A DNA stretch of 64,000 nt, from the NCBI GenBank assembly GCA_965203795.1, contig OZ241915.1, positions 1,612,001 through 1,676,000 of the forward strand, given 5' to 3'. Below, piece by piece: positions 17,099 through 26,189 of this stretch. Every line of letters begins with the position of its first letter. The stretch's first letter is position 1. The position numbers were made by a program, and so were the translations under genes. This stretch comes from CBDBBY01 sp965203795 (lineage in GTDB: Bacteria; Pseudomonadota; Alphaproteobacteria; Rhodobacterales; Rhodobacteraceae). The notes under the pieces are model-generated. The model was not told where the DNA came from and made no database searches. It worked only from the letters and a program-made list of their open reading frames with translations.

Positions 17099-19117
17099 AT
17101 GAACATCGCTGACCTCCGGGACCGCCACCCGGCGCACTGGCGAAACGCATGCGCGCTGCGGGCGCTTGCGATGGATGCCGTGCAGACCGCGAATTCCGGG
17201 CATCCGGGAATGCCGATGGGGATGGCGGATGTCGCCACCGTCCTGTTCTTCAACCATCTGAAATTCGCCGCGAACGCCCCGTTGTGGCCGAACCGGGACA
17301 GGTTCGTGCTTTCAGCGGGCCACGGGTCCATGCTGCTTTACGCCGCATTGCACTTGGCGGGATTCGGCAAGTTGACCTTGGACGAGATCAAGCGGTTCCG
17401 GCAGCTGGAATCCGTGACTGCCGGGCATCCGGAGCTGCTGGCAGAAGCGGGAATCGAAACGACAACGGGCCCCTTGGGGCAAGGATTGGCGAACGCCGTC
17501 GGCCTCGCGATCGCCGAAGAGGCACTCCGAGCCCGTTTCGGCAGCCAGATTGTTGACCACAGAACCTACGCGCTTGTCGGAGACGGCTGTCTGATGGAGG
17601 GCATCAGCCACGAGGCCATCGGGCTCGCGGGAATGCAAAAGCTCTCCAAGCTCACGGTACTTTGGGACGACAACGGGATCTCGATCGATGGCGAGATCGA
17701 AAAAAGCGACCTGACCAACCAGAAAGCAAGATTCGCGGCGGCGGGATGGTCGGTGTTCGAATGCGATGGGCACGATCCCGAGGAAATCCATGCGGCGCTC
17801 GACGGCGCGAAGCGAAGTAGGCGCCCTGCCCTTGTCGCTTGCCGAACGACCATCGGCTTCGGCTCGCCCGCGAAGCAGGGCACGGCTGCGGCGCACGGCG
17901 CGCCGCTCGGCGAAAGCGAGGTGGCGGCTGTTCGGGAAGCGTACGGCTGGACGCACGAGCCGTTCGAGATTCCACACGATATTTCTGAAGCTTGGTCTGA
18001 AGCCGGAAAGCGCGGCGATTCGGTCCGGCGGGACTGGGAGAAGCGATTGGCCTCCCTGCCCTCCCGGAAACGCGAGTCGTTCGAAAGAATGCTTCGAGGC
18101 GAACCGCCGAAACGGCTCAAATCAACGATAGGCCGACTCAAGCGGAATGCCGTTGCGGTTCCGCAGAAGGCCGCGACCAGGAAGTGTTCGGAAGCCGTGC
18201 TGAGCGCGGTCAACCCCATTGCGCCGGAGACGATTGGCGGCTCGGCGGATTTGTCGGGCTCGAACAACACCCGTACGCCGGATCTGGGCGTGTTCGAACC
18301 GTCGTCCCGCCGAGGGCGCTACATTCATTACGGCGTCAGGGAGCATCTGATGGCCGGCGCCATGAACGGCATGGCGCTCCACGGCGGGCTGCGGCCCTAC
18401 GGCGGCACTTTCCTATGCTTCAGCGACTATGCCCGCGGCTCAATGCGCCTTTCCGCGCTGATGGGGCTTCCGGTTGTCTACGTGCTGACCCACGATTCCA
18501 TCGGACTGGGAGAGGACGGGCCTACCCACCAGCCGATCGAGCACTTGGCCATGCTCAGAGCCACGCCGAATCTCAACGTCATCCGCCCTTGCGACATGGT
18601 TGAGACCGCCGAAGCGTGGGAAATCGCGCTGACCCAGACCGGCACGCCGACCGCAATAGCCCTGACGAGGCAGTCCGTCGCTCTGTGCCGGACTGCGCAC
18701 ACCGCGAGGAACCTGACCGCGCGCGGCGCGTACCTGCTGCGGAATTCGTCAAACCGGCTGAGCGTCGTGCTGCTCGCGACCGGGTCGGAAGTGGCGCTTG
18801 CTGTCGAGGCGCGCGAATTGCTGGAGGCGAAAGGGATCGGGACGCGAGTCGTCTCAATGCCTTGCTGGGAACTGTTCGAAGCGCAGGACGAGGGCTATCG
18901 GCGCCGCGTTCTGCCGAGGGGTGCCGCGCGGGTGGCTGTGGAGGCCGCCTCGCGCTTGGGCTGGGACCGCTGGCTGTGCGGAGAGCGCGGCACCGAACGC
19001 AAGTCGGCGTTTGTCGGCATGACGGGGTTCGGCAGCTCCGCGCCAGGCCCCGAGCTGTACAGGCATTTCGGGATTACGGCCGAAGCCGTTGCATCAGCAG
19101 CCGAAGCCCTGGCGTGA
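17099..19117 (+). CDS. tkt: Transketolase
   Basis: A 672-residue ThDP-dependent transketolase of the pentose phosphate pathway. Motifs: SGHPGMPMGMAD, LSAGHGSMLLYA, the ThDP-binding GDGCLMEGISHEA with the downstream WDDN, and in the pyrimidine domain RYIHYGVREHLM and LTHDSIGLGEDGPTHQP. It heads a same-strand run tkt-gap-pgk-fba, joining sugar interconversion to lower glycolysis/gluconeogenesis. The start at 17099 gives the usual N-terminus (ALRALAMDAVQTANSGHPG within 40 residues). Confidence 0.96.
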   Translation: MNIADLRDRHPAHWRNACALRALAMDAVQTANSGHPGMPMGMADVATVLFFNHLKFAANAPLWPNRDRFVLSAGHGSMLLYAALHLAGFGKLTLDEIKRFRQLESVTAGHPELLAEAGIETTTGPLGQGLANAVGLAIAEEALRARFGSQIVDHRTYALVGDGCLMEGISHEAIGLAGMQKLSKLTVLWDDNGISIDGEIEKSDLTNQKARFAAAGWSVFECDGHDPEEIHAALDGAKRSRRPALVACRTTIGFGSPAKQGTAAAHGAPLGESEVAAVREAYGWTHEPFEIPHDISEAWSEAGKRGDSVRRDWEKRLASLPSRKRESFERMLRGEPPKRLKSTIGRLKRNAVAVPQKAATRKCSEAVLSAVNPIAPETIGGSADLSGSNNTRTPDLGVFEPSSRRGRYIHYGVREHLMAGAMNGMALHGGLRPYGGTFLCFSDYARGSMRLSALMGLPVVYVLTHDSIGLGEDGPTHQPIEHLAMLRATPNLNVIRPCDMVETAEAWEIALTQTGTPTAIALTRQSVALCRTAHTARNLTARGAYLLRNSSNRLSVVLLATGSEVALAVEARELLEAKGIGTRVVSMPCWELFEAQDEGYRRRVLPRGAARVAVEAASRLGWDRWLCGERGTERKSAFVGMTGFGSSAPGPELYRHFGITAEAVASAAEALA

Positions 19118-19278
19118 CGCGCCTGCGAAACGCCAACGCCATTGCGCCGAATCCCCGCATTGACTAGGACTTGCCGCCCGATTTGACGCGAAGTCGACAG
19201 CGAACCCGCCTGACCGCGTGACCTGACCGGAACCGGCCGGAATCCCGCTCGGCACCCATGTTTCAACGGAGAAGAAAA

Positions 19279-20277
19279 ATGTCGGTAAATGTCGCTATCA
19301 ACGGATTCGGGAGGATCGGCCGGAACGTCCTCCGGGCCGTCATCGAATCGGGGCGCGAAGACATCCGAGTCGTTGCTGTCAACGACCTGGCGCCGGTCGA
19401 GCATCTCGCCCACTTGCTTCAGTTCGACACGGTTCACGGGCGGTTCCCCGAAAAGGTTCAAGCGGGCGACGGGGTTCTGGATGCGGGGACGGGCCCGATC
19501 AGGGTTACGGCCTTGCGGGACCCAGGCGAACTGCCTTGGGACGGCGTTGACGTCGCCCTTGAGTGCACGGGGATATTCACGTCCCGGGACAAGGCGGCGC
19601 GGCATCTCGAAAACGGATCGAAGCGGGTTCTCGTGTCCGCGCCGGCATCGGGCGCCGACAAGACGGTTGTCTTCGGCGTCAACGACCGGACGCTCGAAAG
19701 CGGGGATCGCGTTGTCTCCAACGCGTCCTGCACCACAAACTGCCTGGCACCCGTAGCCTCGGTGCTAAACAAGGCGATCGGCATCAAGCGCGGCTTCATG
19801 ACGACCATCCACAGCTACACCGGGGACCAGCCCGCCTTGGATGCGGTCCACAAGGACATGTACAGGGCGCGGGCCGCCGCGTTGTCGATGATACCCACGT
19901 CCACCGGCGCGGCGCGGGCCGTCGGGCTGGTCCTTCCGGAACTGGCCGGAAAGCTTGACGGAGTCGCGATCAGGGTTCCGACGCCGAACGTGTCCGTCGT
20001 CGACCTTACGTTCGAGGCCGCCCGCGAAACGAGCGCCGACGAGATCAACGAGGCGATGGTGGCCGCGGCGGATGGGCAACTCGAAGGCGTTCTTGGCTAC
20101 ACCGACCTTCCGAACGTCTCGTCGGATTTCAACCATGATCCGCGCTCGTCGATCTTCCATCTTGACCAGACCAAGGTGATGGACGGCGTGTTTTGCAGGG
20201 TGTTGTCTTGGTACGACAACGAATGGGGCTTCTCGAACCGGATGGCCGACGTTTCAGTCGCGCTCAGCGCGCTCTGA
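19279..20277 (+). CDS. gap: Glyceraldehyde-3-phosphate dehydrogenase
   Basis: A 332-residue GAPDH that oxidises glyceraldehyde-3-phosphate to 1,3-bisphosphoglycerate. Rossmann motif NGFGRIGRNVLRA (8-20); catalytic Cys151 in SNASCTTNCLAP; C-terminal SWYDNEWGFSNRM. ATG 19279 follows CGGAGAAGAAAA and is better placed than ATG 19258. Second in the tkt-gap-pgk-fba series. Coenzyme preference is not certain from sequence, but an Asp at the end of the second strand (VVAVND) favours NAD. Confidence 0.96.
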   Translation: MSVNVAINGFGRIGRNVLRAVIESGREDIRVVAVNDLAPVEHLAHLLQFDTVHGRFPEKVQAGDGVLDAGTGPIRVTALRDPGELPWDGVDVALECTGIFTSRDKAARHLENGSKRVLVSAPASGADKTVVFGVNDRTLESGDRVVSNASCTTNCLAPVASVLNKAIGIKRGFMTTIHSYTGDQPALDAVHKDMYRARAAALSMIPTSTGAARAVGLVLPELAGKLDGVAIRVPTPNVSVVDLTFEAARETSADEINEAMVAAADGQLEGVLGYTDLPNVSSDFNHDPRSSIFHLDQTKVMDGVFCRVLSWYDNEWGFSNRMADVSVALSAL

Positions 20278-20329
20278 GTTCGAAGGAGGCGGACTCCCGC
20301 GCCCGCCGGCCCGACGGGAGGATTCCGTG

Positions 20330-21520
20330 ATGCGTTGGCGAACCCTCGACGATGCTGATCTCGCGGGCAAACGCGTTCTCGTGCGCGTCGACTACAACGT
20401 GCCGATGGCGGACGGCCGCGTTGCGGACGCCACCCGCATTGCCGCTTCGGCGCGCACGGTCCGCGAAATCATCGACCGGGGCGGAACGCCGATTCTGCTT
20501 TCGCATCTGGGCAGGCCGGGGGGTCGGCGCCAGCCCGAGCTCTCGTTCGGACAAATCGCGCAAGCAGTCGAAGAGCGCCTCGGCGTGCCGGTGGAATTCT
20601 GCCCGGAAACGGTCGGCGCGACTGCCGAAGCGCGCAGCAGAAGCATCCCGCGCGGCGGCGCGCTGCTGATGGAAAACGTCAGGTTCCACAAGGAAGAGAC
20701 TGAAAACGAAAGGGAATTCTCGGAACGCGTGGCGCGGCTTGGGGATGTCTATTGCAACGATGCGTTCTCCGCGAGCCACCGGGCGCACGCGTCGACCGAG
20801 GGGCTCGCGAAGCTCCTTCCCGCGTATGCGGGACGCCTGCTTGAAGCCGAAATCAACGCGCTCGAAAGAGCTCTTGAGCGGCCTAAGCCTCCTGTCGCTG
20901 CGCTGGTCGGCGGCGCGAAGGTTTCCACGAAGCTGGCCGTTCTGCGGAACCTGGTGCGGAAGGTCGATTGCCTAATCGTCGGCGGAGGGATGGCCAACAC
21001 CTTCTACCTTGCCGGCGGCTTGGAGATCGGGGCCTCGCTCGCGGAACCCGACATGGCCGGTACCGCGCGGAGCATTGAGGAGGCGGCCACAAAGAGCGGC
21101 TGCAGGATCGTGCTGCCCGACGAGGTCGTGGTGTCGAAGGAGGCAAGAGCCGGGGCTGCCGCCCGCGCCGCCCTGCCCGGCTCCAGCGCGCCCGACGAGA
21201 TGGTGCTGGATTGCGGGCCGAACTCAGCGGGCCGGATTGGGGAAATGCTGAAGGAGTTCGGCACGCTGCTTTGGAACGGCCCGATGGGAGCATTCGAGAT
21301 TCCGCCATTCGACGAAGGCACCAACGCCGTCGCGCAACGCGCCGCGCAGCTGACGCGCGATGGCGGGCTGATTACCGTGGCGGGCGGCGGGGACACGGTC
21401 GCGGCCCTGAACAACGCCGGGGTGGCCGACCAGTTCACCCATGTGTCAACGGCCGGCGGCGCGTTCCTGGAATGGCTCGAAGGCAGGCAGCTGCCCGGCA
21501 TCGCCGCGTTGAGCAGCTGA
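20330..21520 (+). CDS. pgk: Phosphoglycerate kinase
   Basis: A 396-residue Pgk that transfers phosphate between 1,3-bisphosphoglycerate and ADP. Visible motifs: RVDYNVPM and SHLGRPGG in the N-domain, LMENVRFHKEE, and VGGAKVSTKLAVL. The nucleotide-binding C-domain has LWNGPMGAFEIPPF and TVAGGGDTVAAL. An in-frame GTG sits directly before ATG 20330; the Shine-Dalgarno GGGAGG fits either. It lies 52 bp after gap in the glycolytic operon. Confidence 0.95.
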   Translation: MRWRTLDDADLAGKRVLVRVDYNVPMADGRVADATRIAASARTVREIIDRGGTPILLSHLGRPGGRRQPELSFGQIAQAVEERLGVPVEFCPETVGATAEARSRSIPRGGALLMENVRFHKEETENEREFSERVARLGDVYCNDAFSASHRAHASTEGLAKLLPAYAGRLLEAEINALERALERPKPPVAALVGGAKVSTKLAVLRNLVRKVDCLIVGGGMANTFYLAGGLEIGASLAEPDMAGTARSIEEAATKSGCRIVLPDEVVVSKEARAGAAARAALPGSSAPDEMVLDCGPNSAGRIGEMLKEFGTLLWNGPMGAFEIPPFDEGTNAVAQRAAQLTRDGGLITVAGGGDTVAALNNAGVADQFTHVSTAGGAFLEWLEGRQLPGIAALSS

Positions 21521-21580
21521 ACGCCTCCCTCCGTTTCCGCTATCCCAAGATCGAACGAGCGCGCTGGAAAGGAGCTTCGG

Positions 21581-22513
21581 ATGAACACAACCGACGCAGT
21601 TGAACGAATTCTGGCGAACTACGCCTACGAAGCGCCGGGCGTCAGGGCAGGCCTCCGCCGCATCCTGATGGCAGGCGAGCTGGCCGGAACGGGAAAGCTC
21701 GTGATCCTTCCGGTTGACCAAGGATTCGAGCACGGCCCCGACAAGAGCTTCCTGGCTAACGAGCCCGCCTTCGACCCGCACTACCATTGGGAGCTCGCCA
21801 TCGAAGCCGGGTTGAGCGCATATGCCGCTCCGCTGGGAATGCTCGAGGCCGGCGCCGACCGCTTCGCCGGAAGAATTCCGACAATTCTCAAGGTCAATTC
21901 CTCGAACTCGCTGATGCCCTCTGGCCGCCCAAAGGACCAAGCGATAACGGCTTCGGTCAAGGACGCGCTGAGGCTCGGATGCGAGGCCATCGGGTTCACC
22001 ATCTATCCCGGCTCGTCGGCATCGTTCGCCATGTTCGAGGAAATCGCGCAGATGCGCGCCGAAGCGGGCGCTTGCGGAATCGCCACGGTCATCTGGTCGT
22101 ATCCCAGGGGCGAGGAACTGTCGGACTCAACCTCGCAAAGCGCATTGGACGTCGCCGCCTACGCGGCCCACATGGCCGCATTGCTGGGCGCCCACATAAT
22201 CAAGATCAAGCTTCCCGGCGGGCACTTGCAATCGCCCTCCTCGCAGGAGGCTTACGACAGGGCGGGAATTGATTCCGCGAGCCCGGCCGGCCGGGTCGCC
22301 CATTGCATGAGGGCGGCGTTCAGCGGGCGGCGAATCATGGTGTTCTCAGGCGGCGCCAAAAAGGGCCGGGACGGCGTATTTGAGGACGCGCGGGCCATCC
22401 GGGACGGAGGCGGCAACGGTTCAATCATCGGGAGAAACACGTTCCAGCGGCCGAAAGATGAAGCGCTGGGCATGCTGTCGGAGCTCGCCCGGATCTACCG
22501 GCGGGAGGCGTAG
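21581..22513 (+). CDS. Class I fructose-bisphosphate aldolase (DhnA/FbaB type)
   Basis: A 310-residue Schiff-base aldolase of the archaeal/FbaB type, not the zinc-dependent class II enzyme. The Schiff-base lysine lies in HIIKIKLPGG (Lys208 or Lys210); the phosphate-binding end has VFSGGAKKGRDG and GGNGSIIGRNTFQRP. The N-terminal VILPVDQGFEHGP is characteristic. It closes the tkt-gap-pgk-fba run, with a GAAAGGAG Shine-Dalgarno upstream. Confidence 0.93.
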   Translation: MNTTDAVERILANYAYEAPGVRAGLRRILMAGELAGTGKLVILPVDQGFEHGPDKSFLANEPAFDPHYHWELAIEAGLSAYAAPLGMLEAGADRFAGRIPTILKVNSSNSLMPSGRPKDQAITASVKDALRLGCEAIGFTIYPGSSASFAMFEEIAQMRAEAGACGIATVIWSYPRGEELSDSTSQSALDVAAYAAHMAALLGAHIIKIKLPGGHLQSPSSQEAYDRAGIDSASPAGRVAHCMRAAFSGRRIMVFSGGAKKGRDGVFEDARAIRDGGGNGSIIGRNTFQRPKDEALGMLSELARIYRREA

Positions 22514-22660
22514 GTTCGGCGCGGCCCCGCGCCGACTACCGGATCCCCCGGGGTCGGCGTGTGCCGGATACGCTTCAGTCGGCTTGATCAGCTGTTGGCA
22601 AATGGCGCGGAATGCAGGACAATGCATGCAACGCCGAGCAATGCGGCGAATTGAGGCAGC

Positions 22661-22972
22661 GTGAGAAACAAGCCGAAGCCGACACGGTCCGCCCTCTACC
22701 GCGACTTGGCCTTCTGCCTGATCCTTTTTTCGGCCGGAGGATACTTCTCCTTTTCGGCATTGCAGGGCGACTACGGGCTGTTCCGGCGCATCCAGATCGA
22801 GGACGAGGAGGCACTGCTGCGAACGCGGCTTGATGAGATCAGCGCGGAGGTGGCCGAAATGGAAAACAAGACCAGGCGCATGTCGGCAGAGCACTTGGAC
22901 TTGGAGCTTCTGGACGAGCAGGCCCGCAGAATTCTCGTTTTCGTCCGCCCCGACGATATCTTCGTTAAGTGA
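22661..22972 (+). CDS. ftsB: Septum formation initiator, FtsB/DivIC family
   Basis: A 103-residue bitopic protein. A short basic cytoplasmic tail leads to one membrane segment (LAFCLILFSAGGYFSFSAL, about 17-35), then a periplasmic coiled coil (LRTRLDEISAEVAEMENKT) and the conserved tail LDEQARRILVFVRPDDIF. FtsB forms the FtsQLB divisome complex. The start is GTG 22661. In alphaproteobacteria ftsB is usually directly upstream of pdhA; here about 3.2 kb of accessory DNA intervenes. Confidence 0.87.
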   Translation: MRNKPKPTRSALYRDLAFCLILFSAGGYFSFSALQGDYGLFRRIQIEDEEALLRTRLDEISAEVAEMENKTRRMSAEHLDLELLDEQARRILVFVRPDDIFVK

Positions 22973-23471
22973 TTCCGACCTGCTCCTCTCCGCGATCGAA
23001 ACCCTTCTGCATCTCGACTATTCTATAGCTTCCCCGCCACGCCGCCGGCCTTGGCGAAGACCCGCACGATGCTGATCGCCGAAATGCCCGAGCCCGGGCA
23101 GATGGGCGGCAAGCGTACCATCGGCGGCCGCCGCGCGGTGCCGAAAGCCCGGCTTGGTTTCGGAGCGGGCTGACCGGCCGCTCGCCGAACGGCGCAAAAC
23201 GGAGTCGGCGGTCCGGAACAGCCGCGGCTGCCCGGATCCGGCTGCGGCAAACGCGGCTTCCGAACGCAACCGGACGCTTGACATCCGACCCCCCCCCGTA
23301 GGGTGCGCGCGACCGCTCGAAGGCTTCGCCGCGGTTCGCGCCAACACCGGAGCCCGTTCCGGACAGGGCACCAGCGAGGTTCGGAGGCAAGCAGGAGCAT
23401 CGCCTTGCCCATCCGCCAACGGCGCGAGGGGGCGGAGGGGATGGCGGGCCAGCACCGGAGGGGAAACGCTC
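22973..23471. other. Intergenic stretch before the lipoprotein gene, with a C9 tract
   Basis: About 500 bp without a convincing gene. The long antisense frame crossing it (22965-24170) is arginine- and proline-rich and has no recognisable motif. The only visible feature is a run of nine cytosines at 23289-23297, about 175 bp upstream of the lipoprotein start. The promoter for the lipoprotein must lie here, but I cannot place it. Confidence 0.4.
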
Positions 23472-25313
23472 ATGAACACGAAACTGATCACGGCTCTCGC
23501 GTGCGGCGCGGCGCTTGCGCTTGGCGCCTGCTCCGGCGGCAGCCCCGCGGCGCCGACGCCGCCCGCGGCTCAAGATCCCGGGACCGCCGATCCGGGCGCG
23601 GACGGCAGAACCGCTGCGGAAAGGGCCTTCGACAACGCGCTGGACGAAGCAAAAAGGGATCTGGCCGCCGCCAGGGCCTTGGTGACTGCCGCCGAGGACG
23701 CCGCCAATGCGGCCGCGGACACGGACGCCGCCCGCGCGGCGGCGCAAATGGAAATCGACCGCGCGCGGAAGGCCTTGGCGGACGCCGTGGCGGCGGCGCG
23801 CGCCTTGGACGCGCCTTCGGGCGACTTCGAAAGGATCGGCGCGGCGGCCATCCAGGTCGACAAGGCGGAAGCCGCCGAGGATGAGGACGAGGCGAAGCTG
23901 CGCGCGGCCGAAGGCAGCACGGGATGGGCCGGCTCGTCCGCGCTGGTCATCGGGAAGGAGATCCTCCGGCCCGCGCCCGCGCTCACGGCGGTCGTCCGCA
24001 GGCCGCGCCAGACCGATGGCGCCGACGCCGAGACCCTGCTGACGGCGGCGAAGATCCCGGCGGTCATGCATGAGGACGGGAAGATCGTGATGGGCGACGG
24101 GCTGAGCAGCAGCGGCGACCGGCTGCGCATGCGGGGAATTCCGGTCATACGAGGGGGCGGTACGGGCCAAGCATTAGACAACAGACAGTTTCTGAGTTTT
24201 GAGCATTTTTTTGTCCAGCCGTTTCAGCGTTTGGACCCCGTTGGCGGCGGAAACGACGGCCCCGAGCCGAAACTTGTCGCCGGGCTGAGGATCACCCTGA
24301 ACGGGCTTGTCGTGGACATGGGCGGAAAATACGCGCCCGGCGTTGATTTCAGAACTTCCGACGTGGGAACTTCAGGACGGATCTGGAGCAGCGGAACGAG
24401 CGGAAATGATTTGACGCTGAATTTCGGCCGCCCGGCGGCCTCGCCCGAAGGCAACGCCGAGCATTACTGGACCGCCGCGCTCATGCCGTCGCCGGAGCTT
24501 TTGGAGGCCAACAGCGCCCTGTTCAGGGAAGGCGGGGTGATCGTCCCGGTGGGCACCTACACCATGAGGCTGTCCAACCATGCCGGCCTGGATAGGAATC
24601 TAGAGGATCCGGACGCGCCGCCGTACACGGTCGACGACGTGAACCACTACCTGTCCTACGCGGCCTACGGGCACATGGAATTCCTTGCAGGAGCCGAGGT
24701 CACGCATGTCACACAAGGGCGACGGAGCTTTCCGTTCCATGTGGGCTACGATGCGTTCAAGGACGAGGCGGACATGAGGACCACGGACATCGCCGACGCC
24801 GACAAGATCACCAGAGGGAAGTTCAAGGGCCGGACCCTGGCCTCGCAATTGCCCGTTGTCTTCACTGGAGGCGCCCACCTGGGACTGACGGACGCCAACT
24901 ATTTGAGGCTGCGGGGCGATGTCGAACTGACCGCGACGATTTCAGGAACGGCAACCGACAACAAGATCAGCGGCAAGATCATGAACCTGGAGTCCTGGGA
25001 CGGGAACGGGTTCTTCTGGAAGGACTACGCCGCGATCACCGGCGATCTGGCGCTACAGGAAAGCGACATCGGCGCCTCGGGATCGTTCGCCGGCGTCGTC
25101 GACACCGCCTCCTTGTCGGCATTCACGGAGGGAGGCTACGAGGGGAACTTCTACGGACCGCCCGCCAGCCTTGAGGCGGCCGGAATCTGGTATCTCCAGG
25201 ACGGCGACCCAGCCAACTCCGCGGCCCGGAATCTGTCAATCGTGGGCAGCTTCGGCGCGGCGCTGGTGCGCGACGACGGCGTCTGGGGCGTGGCCAGGCG
25301 CGGCGGAGGCTGA
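23472..25313 (+). CDS. TbpB-like surface lipoprotein
   Basis: A 613-residue predicted lipoprotein. The signal peptide MNTKLITALACGAALALGAC ends in a lipobox cysteine (Cys20). An alanine-rich helical region follows (about 50-145, repeats like AAARALVTAAEDAANAAADT). From about 400 to the end it is beta-rich with the hallmark of transferrin-binding-protein-B-like barrels: GYEGNFYGPPASLEAAGIWYL and then IVGSFGAALV. Such proteins are surface lipoproteins that often need a Slam translocon and bind host metal-carrier proteins or haem. No Slam or TonB receptor lies nearby, so the ligand is unknown. ATG 23472 has GGAGGGGAAA upstream. It separates ftsB from pdhA and looks acquired. Confidence 0.75.
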   Translation: MNTKLITALACGAALALGACSGGSPAAPTPPAAQDPGTADPGADGRTAAERAFDNALDEAKRDLAAARALVTAAEDAANAAADTDAARAAAQMEIDRARKALADAVAAARALDAPSGDFERIGAAAIQVDKAEAAEDEDEAKLRAAEGSTGWAGSSALVIGKEILRPAPALTAVVRRPRQTDGADAETLLTAAKIPAVMHEDGKIVMGDGLSSSGDRLRMRGIPVIRGGGTGQALDNRQFLSFEHFFVQPFQRLDPVGGGNDGPEPKLVAGLRITLNGLVVDMGGKYAPGVDFRTSDVGTSGRIWSSGTSGNDLTLNFGRPAASPEGNAEHYWTAALMPSPELLEANSALFREGGVIVPVGTYTMRLSNHAGLDRNLEDPDAPPYTVDDVNHYLSYAAYGHMEFLAGAEVTHVTQGRRSFPFHVGYDAFKDEADMRTTDIADADKITRGKFKGRTLASQLPVVFTGGAHLGLTDANYLRLRGDVELTATISGTATDNKISGKIMNLESWDGNGFFWKDYAAITGDLALQESDIGASGSFAGVVDTASLSAFTEGGYEGNFYGPPASLEAAGIWYLQDGDPANSAARNLSIVGSFGAALVRDDGVWGVARRGGG

Positions 25314-25340
25314 CCCCCCGGGCCCCGGTTCGAAGACCAC

Positions 25341-25369
25341 GGCCGCCGCGCCTCCCCGTTGCGGCGGCC
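25341..25369 (+). terminator. Stem-loop after the lipoprotein gene
   Basis: A perfect 9-bp GC stem, GGCCGCCGC at 25341-25349 with GCGGCGGCC at 25361-25369 and an 11-nt loop, begins 28 bp after the lipoprotein stop. No T-run follows, so it is at best a weak intrinsic terminator or an RNA-stabilising hairpin. Confidence 0.4.
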
Positions 25370-25553
25370 CCGCTTCCGGAGCAGACCTCCGGCGCAGGCA
25401 CGTCGCCTCGGGGCCGCGCCTGCAGCAGCCGTATCTCCGCATCTCCTGCAGCATGAATCCCGACATGCGATGGAGTGGACGCCCCCTGCCGACGGCATCG
25501 GGAAGTGCCATAACACCGGAATCAACGCACCATAAGAGAAAGAGGCATCCACA

Positions 25554-26030
25554 ATGGGCAGGAATGGCATGATCGGCGTCGATCTTGGCAAGAGGAGCTT
25601 CCAACCCCGCGGAATTCGCAAGGATGGGTCGGCGGCCTTCCGCGGGAGGGTGTTGCGCGAGCGGTTCCTGGCGGCAGTGTCGAAGCGCGGGTTCCGTACG
25701 GTGGCGATGGACCCGCGGCAAAGCCGGACACCGGGGCCCGAACCTGCGGCCGATGGGCTTCAAGGTTCACCTCGTTCCGCCGGCGCGTGAAGCGGCAGAA
25801 GAGCGACGCGGCGGAGAGCGCGGAGCGGCAGGCGGAGGGGATGCTGTTCCTGACGCGGACCTTCCGGCGAGGCGGAGGACGCAGACCGTCAACGCGCTGC
25901 GCAGGCATCCGGGGAGCACGGCGTGGCACCGCCGCATGGGATCGCGAGCGTGGGCCGGCTGGGCGCGAACCAACCTCAAGCAGCTCGCGGCGTCGGGAAG
26001 ATCCGCACGGCGGCCGTCCGTCGCTTGATC
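25554..26030 (+). pseudogene. Remnant of an IS110-family transposase
   Basis: The first 75 or so codons (ATG 25554) read NGMIGVDLGKRSFQPRGIRKDGS and AFRGRVLRERFLAAV, the N-terminal DEDD/RuvC-like start of IS110 transposases, where GVDLAK is the hallmark. After about 25745 the homology continues in other frames: VKRQKSDAAESAE near 25785 and RRTQTVNALRRH near 25875 match the next conserved blocks. At least two frameshifts and loss of the C-terminal half make it dead. The terminal repeats are not obvious. Its presence supports the view that the ftsB-pdhA gap was opened by mobile DNA. Confidence 0.75.
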
Positions 26031-26189
26031 TCCTGGTTCAGCCTCCCGAGCACATTCGGCCGTCCGTCAGGCGTTCAAGCACCGGTCGAAGCCTGCTGAT
26101 TGGGGGCCGACACATGCTGGAGTCGTCCGATACTCCGTTGTAGATTGCGCCGAACTCGGGAACCGCGCACGCCGGTTCAAGGATAGCAT

